Below, piece after piece: positions 44,143 through 54,464 of a stretch of DNA of 64,000 nt. The notes below the pieces were generated by a model that saw only the letters and a list, made by a program, of their open reading frames with translations, made no database searches and had not been told where the DNA came from. This stretch comes from Panax quinquefolius (Eukaryota; Streptophyta; Magnoliopsida; Apiales; Araliaceae), in NCBI GenBank assembly GCA_020205615.1, contig CM035171.1, positions 124,748,161 through 124,812,160 of the forward strand, given 5' to 3'. Each line of letters starts with the position of its first letter. The first letter of the stretch is position 1. The position numbers were made by a program, and so were the translations under genes.

Positions 44143-47100
44143 TTAGGTACCACATAGAGAGAGAGATAGATCTAAGTTAACTCTAAGCTTGTTCGAAGAA
44201 GAGCCGTAGAAGTGGTTTAAGTTTGGCTTAGAGTATGAAGAAGAGATTGCCTCGCTGATTTCACTCGTTGAAGAAGCATTGCTTCTCTGAGTGGAAGGAT
44301 GCTGCAATGAGAGTGACAATGACAATCCATAACCCCGAGCGTCTACTTCATCAACTTCATGTTTGTTTCCCAAGTTTTCAAGTTTCAACCTTTTTGATAA
44401 TGCGCATGTTTTATCTTCTTGTTCAGAAACCTGCAGAAATAAAAAATGCTCACTACATTTTGTTCTCACTGCTTATAGAATCTAAGGAAGTTTATTTCAG
44501 ATCCACTAGCAGTCTATATAAAAGACGTGAAAGATACAACATGTAGAGGTGCTTGTGACTTTGTGAGGATGCATAGTCACAAGTTTTGGGTTTGGGTTTG
44601 GGTTTGGGTTTGGGTTTGGGTTTGGGGGGAGGGGAGGGGAGGGGAGGGGAGGGGAGGGACAAGAAGCAAATAACTAGGTTTTGAGACCAATTCTCGATTA
44701 TTTGCATGGTACTATGTTAAAAGAAATGTATATAGGTTTTAAATAAACTCTGTACAACACTAGATGGAAAGGATAAATTACTACTGTCAATAATAAAAGA
44801 CATGGATTTAAGCACAAAGGAAAATGCCAAAGTAAATGAATTTTTATATGCCTAGTACTACAGGTGATGAGCAGGAAACATTATTCAGAGGGGGTGAAAA
44901 AATTTAAACCAAAGCGGTAGAAATTTTTAATACCACCACTTGCTCGGAACTTGAAATCAGAAAAAGCTCATAGAAATCCAAAAAAATACTTAATATATAA
45001 ATTTGAATATACTGAGAGACATAAAAACAAGATATAGCTCAACATTGAAGTTTTCAAACTAATAGCAGCAGAAAAGATGAGTTTAATCAATTAATGAATT
45101 TTCCGGTAGATTCTTGAACATATAAATTGGTTCCAGAAAGAAAACGAAGGAATCCTAGAAACAAATAGTAGTTAAACTAATCAGCTAACTATCCAATTTA
45201 CTCCAACTCTGCAAATGTGAGTGGACTGCACAAATAACATAATAAACTATCAAAACAAACACAAACAAGGAAATCAAAGATTTGGTTAATCAATTGTAAC
45301 ATACCAGAGAATAAATTAACCTTGAGACCCTCTATTTAGGAAATGGGTAAATCCAAATTTTGAAAAAGAAGCTGCAGCAGAAAGAGGAAAGAGAAAAAAA
45401 GAGAAAGATGGTAGTGGGTTGTGGGAAATAGGAGTGAAATTGAAGAAATACTTGAAGAAGATGAGAAAGAACAAAAGCTGGATATGCCACCGCCCCGCCC
45501 TCCCCTCCCCTCCCCTCCCCTCCCCTAAGTCCGCCTGTACCGCCGCCCTACCGGGGTCAGATGACCCCCGCCCCCCCTAGTTCCGCCTCTGCTAGTGGCC
45601 TAGATTAATTTTCCTCAGTTAATTACGCCAGCATTTAGCAACTATACAGGTTTATTTGTCAATATTTGATTCGACTTTGCAATGGTTTCAAGTCTTCACC
45701 TATTAGTTGAATGAGGTGGCTACCTACAGTGTAGTATATATATTGAGCACTGTTGTTTCTACATACGTGCAGTACTGAACTACTGCATTATGGGCCATTT
45801 TCGGTTCCAAAGTAAATGGCCTCATCAGCAAGAATAGAGTACTGGACCACAATATGAACAACTTTATACCACGCAATTCATCAAACCTATCCTATTATAA
45901 ATGATAAATGCACTCCAAAATTGATCTGTTCAACTTCATTGTAGAACAAAATTTACTTGATTTTAAACTTCGATGTGAAGTGTAAATAGTAAAAATTGGG
46001 CGCAGTTATCAACTTCTTTCATCAAAATTATCTTATAAAATATTCCCAGTCTTAGACCAACGAGGATTCAATTTGACTTGTAGTTTATGCATATACCCTA
46101 TTATAAGGTTATGTCATAAGACAGGACACATCTAAAAATGCTTTAGAACTGTAAAACTCCTTTAAGCTTATTATATAGGAGTATTTTAGATGTAGAAACA
46201 ACTAAAGTGCATTAAAAAAGCTGCTTGAGCGCTTAAGACAATACGAAAAAGAAACTGAATTGGCTAGTAGCATCAACCATTTTATTACTGAACAAAAGAA
46301 AAGATTTAGTATAGAAAAATGATACCTCCATGACCATGCAAGACCGGAAATACCAATCAAGCATAATACATGCATTGACAATTGTAACAAGTGCATAACA
46401 TGGTGTACAGTTGCGTTGGTCAATCCCCTTTAGTAAAGGCAACATTTAAAAATGTTTTTTACGGTCAGTTAAAAATTAAAAGTAGGGTCTACTTAAATAC
46501 AGTATCAGAAGTAGGAGCTGTTTAAATACAGTGGCAGAATATCTGAGGTAGCCATTAAGGTAAATACTAGTTACCCCAAACAAGTATTGATTTTTAAGCA
46601 TATACTGGTCATGTAGGCTCATCATCTGCTGTACATAGATAAAGAAAGAAAGCATGCTACATGACTAGAGTTGAAACTTAAAAAGTTGTCCTATAAAACC
46701 AACATTATACTCCATCCCGCTTAAAAAAGCTGCTAAAAAGAAAGAATAATATATATAGAGAGAGTATGATAAATGTACCTTAGGAAAGTCAGATTCTTCC
46801 GGCACTGCATTTGCATGGGCAAAGGGATCGAGTTTGTGGAACACATCATGTGGCAGAGAGAAGGCTGTTATGGTGGACATTGAAGCCGCTTGGATTCTGA
46901 AACCACCCACCTCCTCTTCCTCCTCCTTTATTCCTCCTCCTTCACTTTTCTCATAAGCCAGCATATAATCATCAAAACAGTACGGATTTATTGTGCCTAT
47001 CTCACATATTCTTTGGTTGCATTGCAGGTTCTGATCTGAGATACAACTCATTGTCTCGATTCGAGCTCTGAGGAATATAAAATAAAATAAAAATAATCAT

Positions 47101-48494
47101 ATATAATATAGTATATATATGTATAAAGAAAAACAAAAAGAACATCATACATAAAACAAGACCACAAGACAAAAAGGACGATAATAAAGCAAGTATTGTT
47201 GCAGTTGTAAATGCAAGATCCTTTTTATTCTAGGCATAACGTAACCTTTTATGAAATTTGAGATAAGGGAGTTATTAAAGCTCACCTTTTTGTAGGTGGG
47301 ATAGGACTCATGAAGATGGACTGATCATGAAAATCTGATTCTTCCATGGGGAGTCTGGGTTTTTTAAATAATGATGGAAGGTAACCCACACTTGTTTCTT
47401 GATCTATACACCCATCACGATGATCTTCAACATATTGTTTTCTGCTTTGATGGATGAAACTTCTATCTGTTATTAGTGAGTGACACACAAAAAGAGACCC
47501 AAAAAAAGTGTCAAGAGGAGAAGAAAATTGCATATTATAGTGTTGAGAGAGAGAGAGAGAGAGAGAGAAATAAATACTTCTAGGCAGCAAAAATTTGTTT
47601 TATTTTACTCATTAACAAAAAAACCCAGCAGTTAAAATTGGGATTGTGGGTTTCATAAGAAATGCCAAGAGTAGAAAATGTAAAGAGATGGTGGTTCGAT
47701 TTTGGTGGTCATGTATTTTTGTTGGGGAACAACTTTATCGGGAAAGATTAATAAATGAAGCGGGAGAAGTCACTCATTGCCAAAAGATATGTAGAAAATA
47801 CTATGTGACTATAATAAGTACTACCGGTAGAGCGAACCATGAGTAGAAGTCTGGGTTTACAGCATGTATACACACACAAATAGTAGTAAATTTAATACAG
47901 CTCTAAATTTTAGTCAAAATTTACCCAAATATGAAAATAAAGAAACATAACACACGGATTTATGGTTGTTAATTATAATAAGAATGGTTCTTGGACAGAC
48001 TTATGGTTCTTTTAAAAAATAATTGGATACCTTCTCTGTTGGCATCACTCTTCATGCTTCTATACATCTGTTTATACAATGGAGAGAGAAAAATTAAATA
48101 ATAAAAAAGTAAGAAATGATTGGGAACAAAAAATGAAGGAGAAAGAAAATTAGTATTAACCTGGAGATGGCTTTTGACATGTGAAATAGTGAGTCCTCTC
48201 ACGTCCATTAACTGGAGAACAAGTTTAGGCGTAGCCTCTAAATATCACAACAAAAATTAACATCATTTCTTAATTAATCAGAAATAAGAGAATAAGGAAT
48301 CAAATAAATCACAAAACATGAATAAAGAATGTAAAGAGAGAGAGAGAGAGAGAGAGAGAGAGCATACTGTCTTGGCCTCCAAGGGTGTGAATGGCATGGA
48401 TAAAGCAACGATGAAGATCAGGAGTCCATCTTAAACGAGGCACTTTTGATCTTATGTATTGTCTAACAGCTCCATTTCTTCCGCAAGAACCCAT
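44143..48494 (-). CDS. GARP/G2-like Myb transcription factor with EAR-type motifs (six exons)
   Basis: Predicted nuclear DNA-binding protein of 332 residues, related to the plant Myb-like group of Arabidopsis At2g40260/At2g38300. Coding exons, minus strand: 48368-48494, 48161-48237, 48031-48067, 47286-47466, 46779-47067 and 44143-44430. Every junction is GT-AG and all phases agree. The single Myb-like (GARP) domain spans residues 18-74: VRQYIRSKVPRLRWTPDLH leads into LGGQDKATPKLVLQLMDV and SHVKSHLQMYRSMK. Residues 175-200 are glutamate- and glycine-rich. Two LxLxL stretches, LSLSLSL (273-279) and LDLSLSL (323-329, four residues from the end), are typical EAR repression motifs that recruit TOPLESS-type corepressors. 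I chose the ATG at 48494 because it opens the conserved region directly. The last intron is 2.35 kb; I saw no extra exon there but cannot exclude one. It is the only intact gene in the window. Target genes are unknown. Confidence 0.9.
44585..44659. repeat. TTTGGG and GGGGA simple repeats near the last exon
   Basis: About seven TTTGGG units run into about six GGGGA units. In the gene's transcript this part of intron 5 is C-rich (CCCAAA and TCCCC). Confidence 0.92.
45493..45526. repeat. TCCCC simple repeat in intron 5
   Basis: About six CCCCT units, complementary to the GGGGA run at 44624-44659, so intron 5 holds two inverted G/C-rich blocks about 0.85 kb apart. Confidence 0.92.
45493..45591 (-). 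mobile_element. Possible hAT-like element end in intron 5
   Basis: The minus strand from 45591 reads CAGAGGCGGAACTAGGGGGG, then an internal GGGGTCATCTGACCCC palindrome. This resembles terminal sequences of plant non-autonomous hAT elements. A candidate opposite end, CAGAGGGGGTG near 44875, shares the first residues, but no eight-base duplication flanks the pair, so the extent is uncertain. Confidence 0.35.
47545..47568. repeat. (GA)n microsatellite in intron 3
   Basis: Twelve GA units inside the 564-bp intron between the third and fourth coding exons. Confidence 0.9.
48335..48362. repeat. (AG)n microsatellite beside the exon 1 donor
   Basis: About 14 AG units; in the transcript this is a CU run beginning six bases into intron 1 (donor GTATGC), an unusual place for a long pyrimidine tract. 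Confidence 0.9.
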
Positions 48495-49130
48495 TTCTTT
48501 TAACCTTAATTAATTCCTCTCTCTATAGTACGTACGTACGCATCAAAACAACACAATCTTTGTAATACAACTGGATTGGGTCACTACAAAAAATAAAACC
48601 CAGAAATTTTACCACCTGGATCTTCCCTATTATATATATATATATATCACAACAGTTTAAAAGCTTGGACTTGCAAAAAGAAAAAGAGAGAGAAAAGATG
48701 TGTTTAGAATCTCGTTGGAAGTGTCTAGGTTTAAAGCAACACATACCATCTGGTATCTGCAGAGAGAAATAATTAGAAAGAGGAGAGAGAAAGGCATGAG
48801 GGATCACGAGAAAAGGAATAGACGGAGAATAAGGTGGAGAAGGAGTCTGTAAATTCTCTTTGAAGTTCTCTTATTATTCTACTGCTTCTTTCTCTCTTGT
48901 CTTCTCTTCTAGTAGCCTAGCCTAGCCTGGCCTGGGAGTATTATTATCATTATTATTATTATTATTTGAAATATTCACCTCTGCAAAGAAAAAAATTCTC
49001 ATCACGAGCTTTCTGATCTTTTTCCCCAAACGTAATCAATTGCTGCACCTACAGACAATATATAACTCCTGCCATTTTGACTCCTCTCTCTCTCTCTCTA
49101 GAATCGTAATGCGCCAACGTCCTAATGATC
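48495..49130 (-). promoter_or_regulatory. 5' leader and promoter region of the Myb-like gene
   Basis: On the minus strand this holds several pyrimidine-rich CT tracts (near 48500-48525, 48840-48910 and 49082-49100), which are common in plant promoters and leaders, and a TATATAT-like stretch near 49060-49068. Several ATGs upstream of the chosen start are in short frames with no conserved sequence. An ATTATT array lies near 48940-48966. The exact transcription start cannot be set from sequence alone. Confidence 0.4.
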
Positions 49131-50219
49131 ACACTTGACTCTACTACAGCTCCATGAATTATATACAACTAGCCCCGCTGTACATTGTGTAGAAATTATC
49201 TACTATAAAATTTAGAAAAATAAAAATTAGAAATTAAAAAAAATAAAATAATAATACATTTAACAGTATAATTAAGCAAAAAATTAAAATAATAATAATA
49301 ATAACGATGTGTGTGACCTAAAATTATTAAAATATTTATGAAAATTTTATTATAATATAGATATATACTTCCTTCGTCCCGTCCCATAAATACTAGCTTA
49401 ATTTAAATTTTAAAATCTAATTAATTAATTTTAGAATTAAAATTTGTCTTATTTTATTTAAATATAGGTAAAAACATTATTCAAAATTAAAATATAAATA
49501 AAATTAATTAGTTTAACTTTAAAATTAAATTGAATCAGTCTTTATTGTTGTACGTATTTTAGTAATGAAGGGTAGACCCCATTTTGTTTGAGAATTTGGG
49601 TTTCAATTTGTGTTTCAAAAGATTGTTCTGTCCTTTGTCTTTTGTATTAGGGGTATGTGCCCTACAAATATAGGTACTATTAGTACTACGTTTTCTTTGG
49701 AGCCCACAAATTTATACTCCTAAGACCTATCCTATAATATGTACCAATTAAAACTCAATTTGACTTTTACAAATATATTCAGGGGTACGTTTGGTAAGTG
49801 ATTAAATTTTGAAATATATTTTAGTTATCATTCTAAAATTTTTAATAAAAGTACGGTTTTTATAATTATTTTTATTATAAAAAAAAATAAGATTCGGCTC
49901 CCTCCATTATATCTTTCATCCAATAAACTATATTTTTATTGTTGTAAATAATATAATTAAACTCGATACTAGTCAACTAATTTATTATATTAAATAGTAT
50001 AATTTTTAAAAATTAAAATATATAATCCAATATTTTCTCACCATTTGATGAACATTTGGATTTTTCATCAAAATTTTAATGGAGAAAAAAATTAGACTTT
50101 TAATGATGAAAATATTTTTTATAATTTTAATTTTTTATAAAATTAATCTCAATATCATTTATCCATTAAAATATTTTATTTATTACTAACAAAATAATTA
50201 AGATCAAATAATTAATGGC
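49131..50219. other. AT-rich intergenic sequence
   Basis: No gene was recognised. A motif CTTCCTTCGTCCCGTCCCAT near 49370-49390 resembles one end of a Stowaway-type MITE (CTCCCTCCGTCCC), but no matching second end was found. Confidence 0.45.
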
Positions 50220-51005
50220 AAAACTAATGATTTAGCCACCAAAGTTGGCACGTTTTATTGAATACCCGATTGAACTTTTAATTTTTCAAATTAACTGACT
50301 GAACTAATTTTTATTTTCAAATTGAGTCATTCCGTTAAAAAAAAATTGACAGACGTTAATTTTTTTATCTACATGGCGCTGACATGAACTTAAAAAAAGG
50401 GAAAAAAATAATATGAAAAATAAAAACCAGCATAAAAAATAGAAAAAATTGCTTATGTGACAAAAAAACCTTGAAAATAAAAACAAAATAAATCTAAATA
50501 AATCTAAACAAACTTTTCCGATACCCACCGAAACCACAGACACCCAGTCATACTATTCCTCCTCCTCTTCCAAATGGGTTGTATGTTCATCAAAACCTAG
50601 ATCTGTTTTGATGAAAAATAAAATGAATCAAATAAAGAAGACGGTTAGATCTGCGGATTGAGAGTGAATGGAAGAGATTAAAATCGCGGAAATGGAGAGA
50701 AAGAAAAGCGTTCGGAGCCTAACACGAGAACCCAGATGGAAATTCTTCATCTTTTTGAGAAAAATCAACGAAAAATTCTTATCTTTCCGTTTGGGTATCC
50801 TTGCTAGGGCTTTGAGTGGTCTCTCTTCCACTTTCTTGTTCTTTGATTGAATTTTCGATTCTACTGTAGCAATGAGTTTCAGAGACTATAACGAAGATGG
50901 AAGAGATCTGAGGAAACCATTTTTACATACGGGGAGTTGGTATCGAATGGGTTCAAGCGCAATCGAGTATGATGGGTTCTTCATAGGCAATTCGTGTGAC
51001 TCCAT
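50220..51005. repeat. Probable dispersed repeat of unknown class, left of A4
   Basis: The sequence around 50225-50370 (CCACCAAAGTTGGCACG, then TTGAGTCATTCCGTTAAA and GACAGACGTTAAT) resembles a phrase I associate with dispersed plant repeats. Short opposing frames of 60-80 codons across 50304-50850 show no conserved motif and I do not call them genes. TCCAT at 51001-51005 is the candidate left target duplication of A4. Confidence 0.35.
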
Positions 51006-53708
51006 TGTGGCGACCCCAAAATAGGTCCATTCCATCCAACCCATTACGAGTCGCCAAATACATGATGCGAAACAACTACAACTTTATTATCACAACAATA
51101 AAAGCTGTGAGTTTAAATACAAATATTATCTTACAGACAATATTTATACTCAAATAAATCCTCATCACATTTATTGATACATTATTTTACAATAATGGTG
51201 AGGACTACTAAACAACTCTCTCTAGAACCTTCATTCCATACCCGACTAGTACTCGCTACATTCTCGCCTCCCCGAGGAAGAAAAATGGAACAACGAGGAA
51301 AAGGGTGAGCTCAACTAGCCCGAGTAAAGAATGTTATGACTAAGATAATATACAACAAATTATCGTTAGTCTCCAACAGGAAAAATCGATAGAATACAAT
51401 GAGCAACAAGTTTCAGATCAATATTCGCAATGAAATAATAATTCATAGAAGAGTTACGTAGAGAATGAAATCTACTATAATCTATGAATTTAACGATCCA
51501 TCATCAATATTTTATCCTGTAACATCAATCGATATTCATCTCAAATCAAATATTCATCTTTGCACTCTGTGCCAAAGATATTCATCAATCGGTTATGTTC
51601 ATCTCAACACTGTTCATCTTTGCACTAAAGGCCAAAGATATTCATCGATCCGACATGTTCATTTAAACACTGTTCATCTTTTGCACTACTGGGCCAAAGA
51701 TATTCATCGGTCGGTCGTGTTCATTTAAACACCGCTTCATCTTTGCACTACTGGGCCAAAGATATTCTTGAAATCATTCATATCTTTGCACTGGCCAAAG
51801 ATATTCAATAATATCATCATTTAAGACCGAGGATGATGAAAATATTTTAAAGAAGCGAATTCGGTGAAACAAAATGACAAGGATTAAGGATTAAGGATTC
51901 AGTACTTTGTTTTATCCATGTCCAACAATACCTCAAAAATAATCATAGTGAAGTAAAATTCAAGAATGATCAAAACATGGATACAATCAAAGCTAGTATC
52001 CAAAATAGATATTTTGGACGAAAAGAAGAATTTTCATTTTCTATTGAATAGTGCCATATTCGTGAATAGTCAGAGATATCGTAAATAGTCTTCAGATATC
52101 GTGAATAGAAACTCACACCCAAAGATGAAATTCCACAAAAACATCTTCACGCTTTACATGAATAGTACTCGTGAATAGTAACTCGTGAATAGTAACTCAT
52201 GAATAGTAACTCGTGAATAGTAACTCATGAATAGTAACCCGACATGAAAAAGGTTCAAATTTGATAAAAGTACCAACCAATATTTCAAAGATAATGATAT
52301 TGAAGAATTAATATCATTTGAGAAGAAAATAACATCCCTTACCTCAAAGAATCGATGCCCGGAAGGAAAGGTCGGAAGTGATCTTTGAATGAAACTTAGA
52401 TTGAATAAAGACTCTCAAAGTATCTAAATACTCACAAAATACGCTCAATAATATATAGAGAAAGAGAAAACTTTGTTTCGGTGTGATTTTCAATTCTAAC
52501 TTAGCCCTCTATTTATAGGAAAATGTTATTAGAAGGCGAGACTTGACGCTTTACGATGGCTTTTACCGCTACTATTGCCACCCACCACATTTGAAATAAA
52601 ATTCAGCACATTTCTTCACCAACCACAAGTGGGGCCCACTCAATTCTAGAATTTTCCACCAAAATCAATTATAAACCTAATTTAGAATCGGTCACCTCTT
52701 AAAATTCATAACAAATCATTCGATTTCATTTTAATGGTTCAAAATTTGTGGACATATACTCAACTTATGTATGTATAACATACCCAAAAATTACCACAAT
52801 CCAACGGTCGGATTAAAATTATAACCCCGCAATATATCTCAAAACCCACGATTTAATTTTAATACCTCCAATCAGATAAAATCTTGATAAAACACCTCAA
52901 CATTAAATCATTCAATTATAACCACATAAAACAAATAAATCCATCATTTATAAATATTTTCTTATCATATAAATCAATAATTAATTATTCACAAATAATA
53001 TTCTGAATCACCATTATGACAATGGTAGTAGTTCCGGAAGAGGGGCTTTCGATAAGGATCTCTCCTCACTTGGCGCGCATGATTAGGTGACCAAACCTCT
53101 CCTTAGGCGAGAACTTTCTAGACATTGCCAATAATGTTATCTAATAATATTATTCAAATAATATGAATTATTGATCCGATAATGGGAAATATTGTGCGGT
53201 GACAATTATTGAAACAACAATAATATAAAATACCAACGCAATGATAAACTATTGAGCAACAAGAATTCTCGTAATAATTATTGAGTAGTGCCTTCTTACG
53301 TAAGGATCAATAATTCAACAATATCATGCAATACCTGGTGTGCTATCTTTGTGCAACCACAGCGTATTCATCGTATTTTAACCACCGGGTATTCAAATGA
53401 TCTTACTTGGTAATAACTACGTAGTTATTTATAACCACCCAAACTTTGCGTTTTCCTCATCCAATCGCTTTCGTTATGGGGCCCACATGCATTGGTCGCT
53501 TGTCGTACAAATATTCACGACGATCACGAATATTCCACGACCAAACGAATATTCCCCGACAAAAATGAATATTTTATAACCACTTGCTTATTTTGAAATA
53601 TTTGTGTATTTAACCCTTTCTATCCACATTAATCAAATCAACCCTTACTATTTCAAAATAATAAATAAAGGAAATTCCTTTTATTTAAAAAAAATTTGAG
53701 GTCTTACA
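51006..53708 (-). repeat. 3' LTR of A4
   Basis: About 2.70 kb, from TGTGGCGACCCC to GAGGTCTTACA, of the second LTR subtype (shared with 21068, 54465 and 60304). A TATA core on the minus strand lies near 52508-52517. Hairpin units are at 51550-51815 and 14-bp repeats at 52045-52235. Its left edge borders unique gene-island DNA. Confidence 0.9.
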
Positions 53709-54464
53709 ACCTCCCTCCTTATGAAATTTCGTCCTCTAAAATTGACGACGATACTCAGTGTTTGAAAAGGTAAATATACCTCGCTTTCATTTTCGTTTCC
53801 AACTCCCGAGGTCATTTCCTCAATAAGCATGGTTTCTCTACAAAACTTTAACTTATGGTATAACCTCGGTACATAGGTCATGTTCTTTCCTCTACAAAAT
53901 CTTGACAGGTACCTCCTCGTACGTTAAGTCTTCGGCTATCTCGTCCGGTTCTAACTCAATAACGTGTTTCGGGTCGTCCACATATTTACGTAACATCGAT
54001 ACGTGAAAAACGTTATGAACACGCGTCATACTTGGTGGTAAAATGAGTCTATAGGCCACAGTTCCTATTCGATCGAGAATTTCAAATGGATTAATAAATC
54101 GAAGGTTTGAGCTTTCCTCACCTCACCGATTCTCGCTTTTAAAATAACAACTTCTTGCACCTCCTTCTTCAAATTCATCACTCCAAAGGTGTGTAGCAAA
54201 GCTTTTAACTTTATCGATTAAAGTCGATTATACTCGTATATCATCGCACGCATCTTTCGTATATCATCACGTGGGTACCTGAGTTTTCATCTCCATCTCT
54301 ATTATTTGTAAATTATACTGTAAATTAGTCTTTGACAATATCGTACTCAGATTACTTGTATATGATCTTCACTCAACACGCCACCTACCACGTTCGCTTT
54401 TCCGAGGATGGCATGGGTGAACGTGTCTTTGAAATGAGTCTCTCTTGAGTTCTTCAAGCTCTTC
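53709..54464 (-). pseudogene. A4 integrase C-terminus to RNase H end
   Basis: It matches 4252-4975: polypurine tract complement, the integrase C-terminal block (about 53720-54060) with frameshifts, then the HPGKANVV-type RNase H end near 54385-54405. It stops at AAGCTCTTC where A5 is inserted. The deletion junction next to the RNase H end is the same as in A1 and A2. Confidence 0.78.
54461..54464. repeat. Target-site duplication of A5 (left copy)
   Basis: CTTC here and CTTCC from 63055. The uninterrupted sequence at 19430-19445 reads AAGCTCTTCCCACATT, so four bases are visibly duplicated; the expected fifth (C) is missing on the left. Confidence 0.75.

Noticed and set aside
44492..44707. 71-codon minus frame with a PKPKPK run
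   Set aside because: Translation of the TTTGGG/GGGGA simple repeat inside intron 5 of the Myb-like gene; not continuous with an exon.
44875..45591. Complete hAT-type MITE in intron 5
   Set aside because: Only the right end looks convincing; the candidate left end CAGAGGGGG is not flanked by an eight-base duplication matching CTAGTGGC.
46202..46445. Possible extra exon in the 2.35-kb intron
   Set aside because: Exons at 46779-47067 and 44143-44430 already join in phase, and the frames here show no similarity to this transcription factor group.
50304..50850. Opposing frames of 60-79 codons upstream of A4
   Set aside because: No recognisable domain, strong base-composition bias, and overlap with a probable dispersed repeat.
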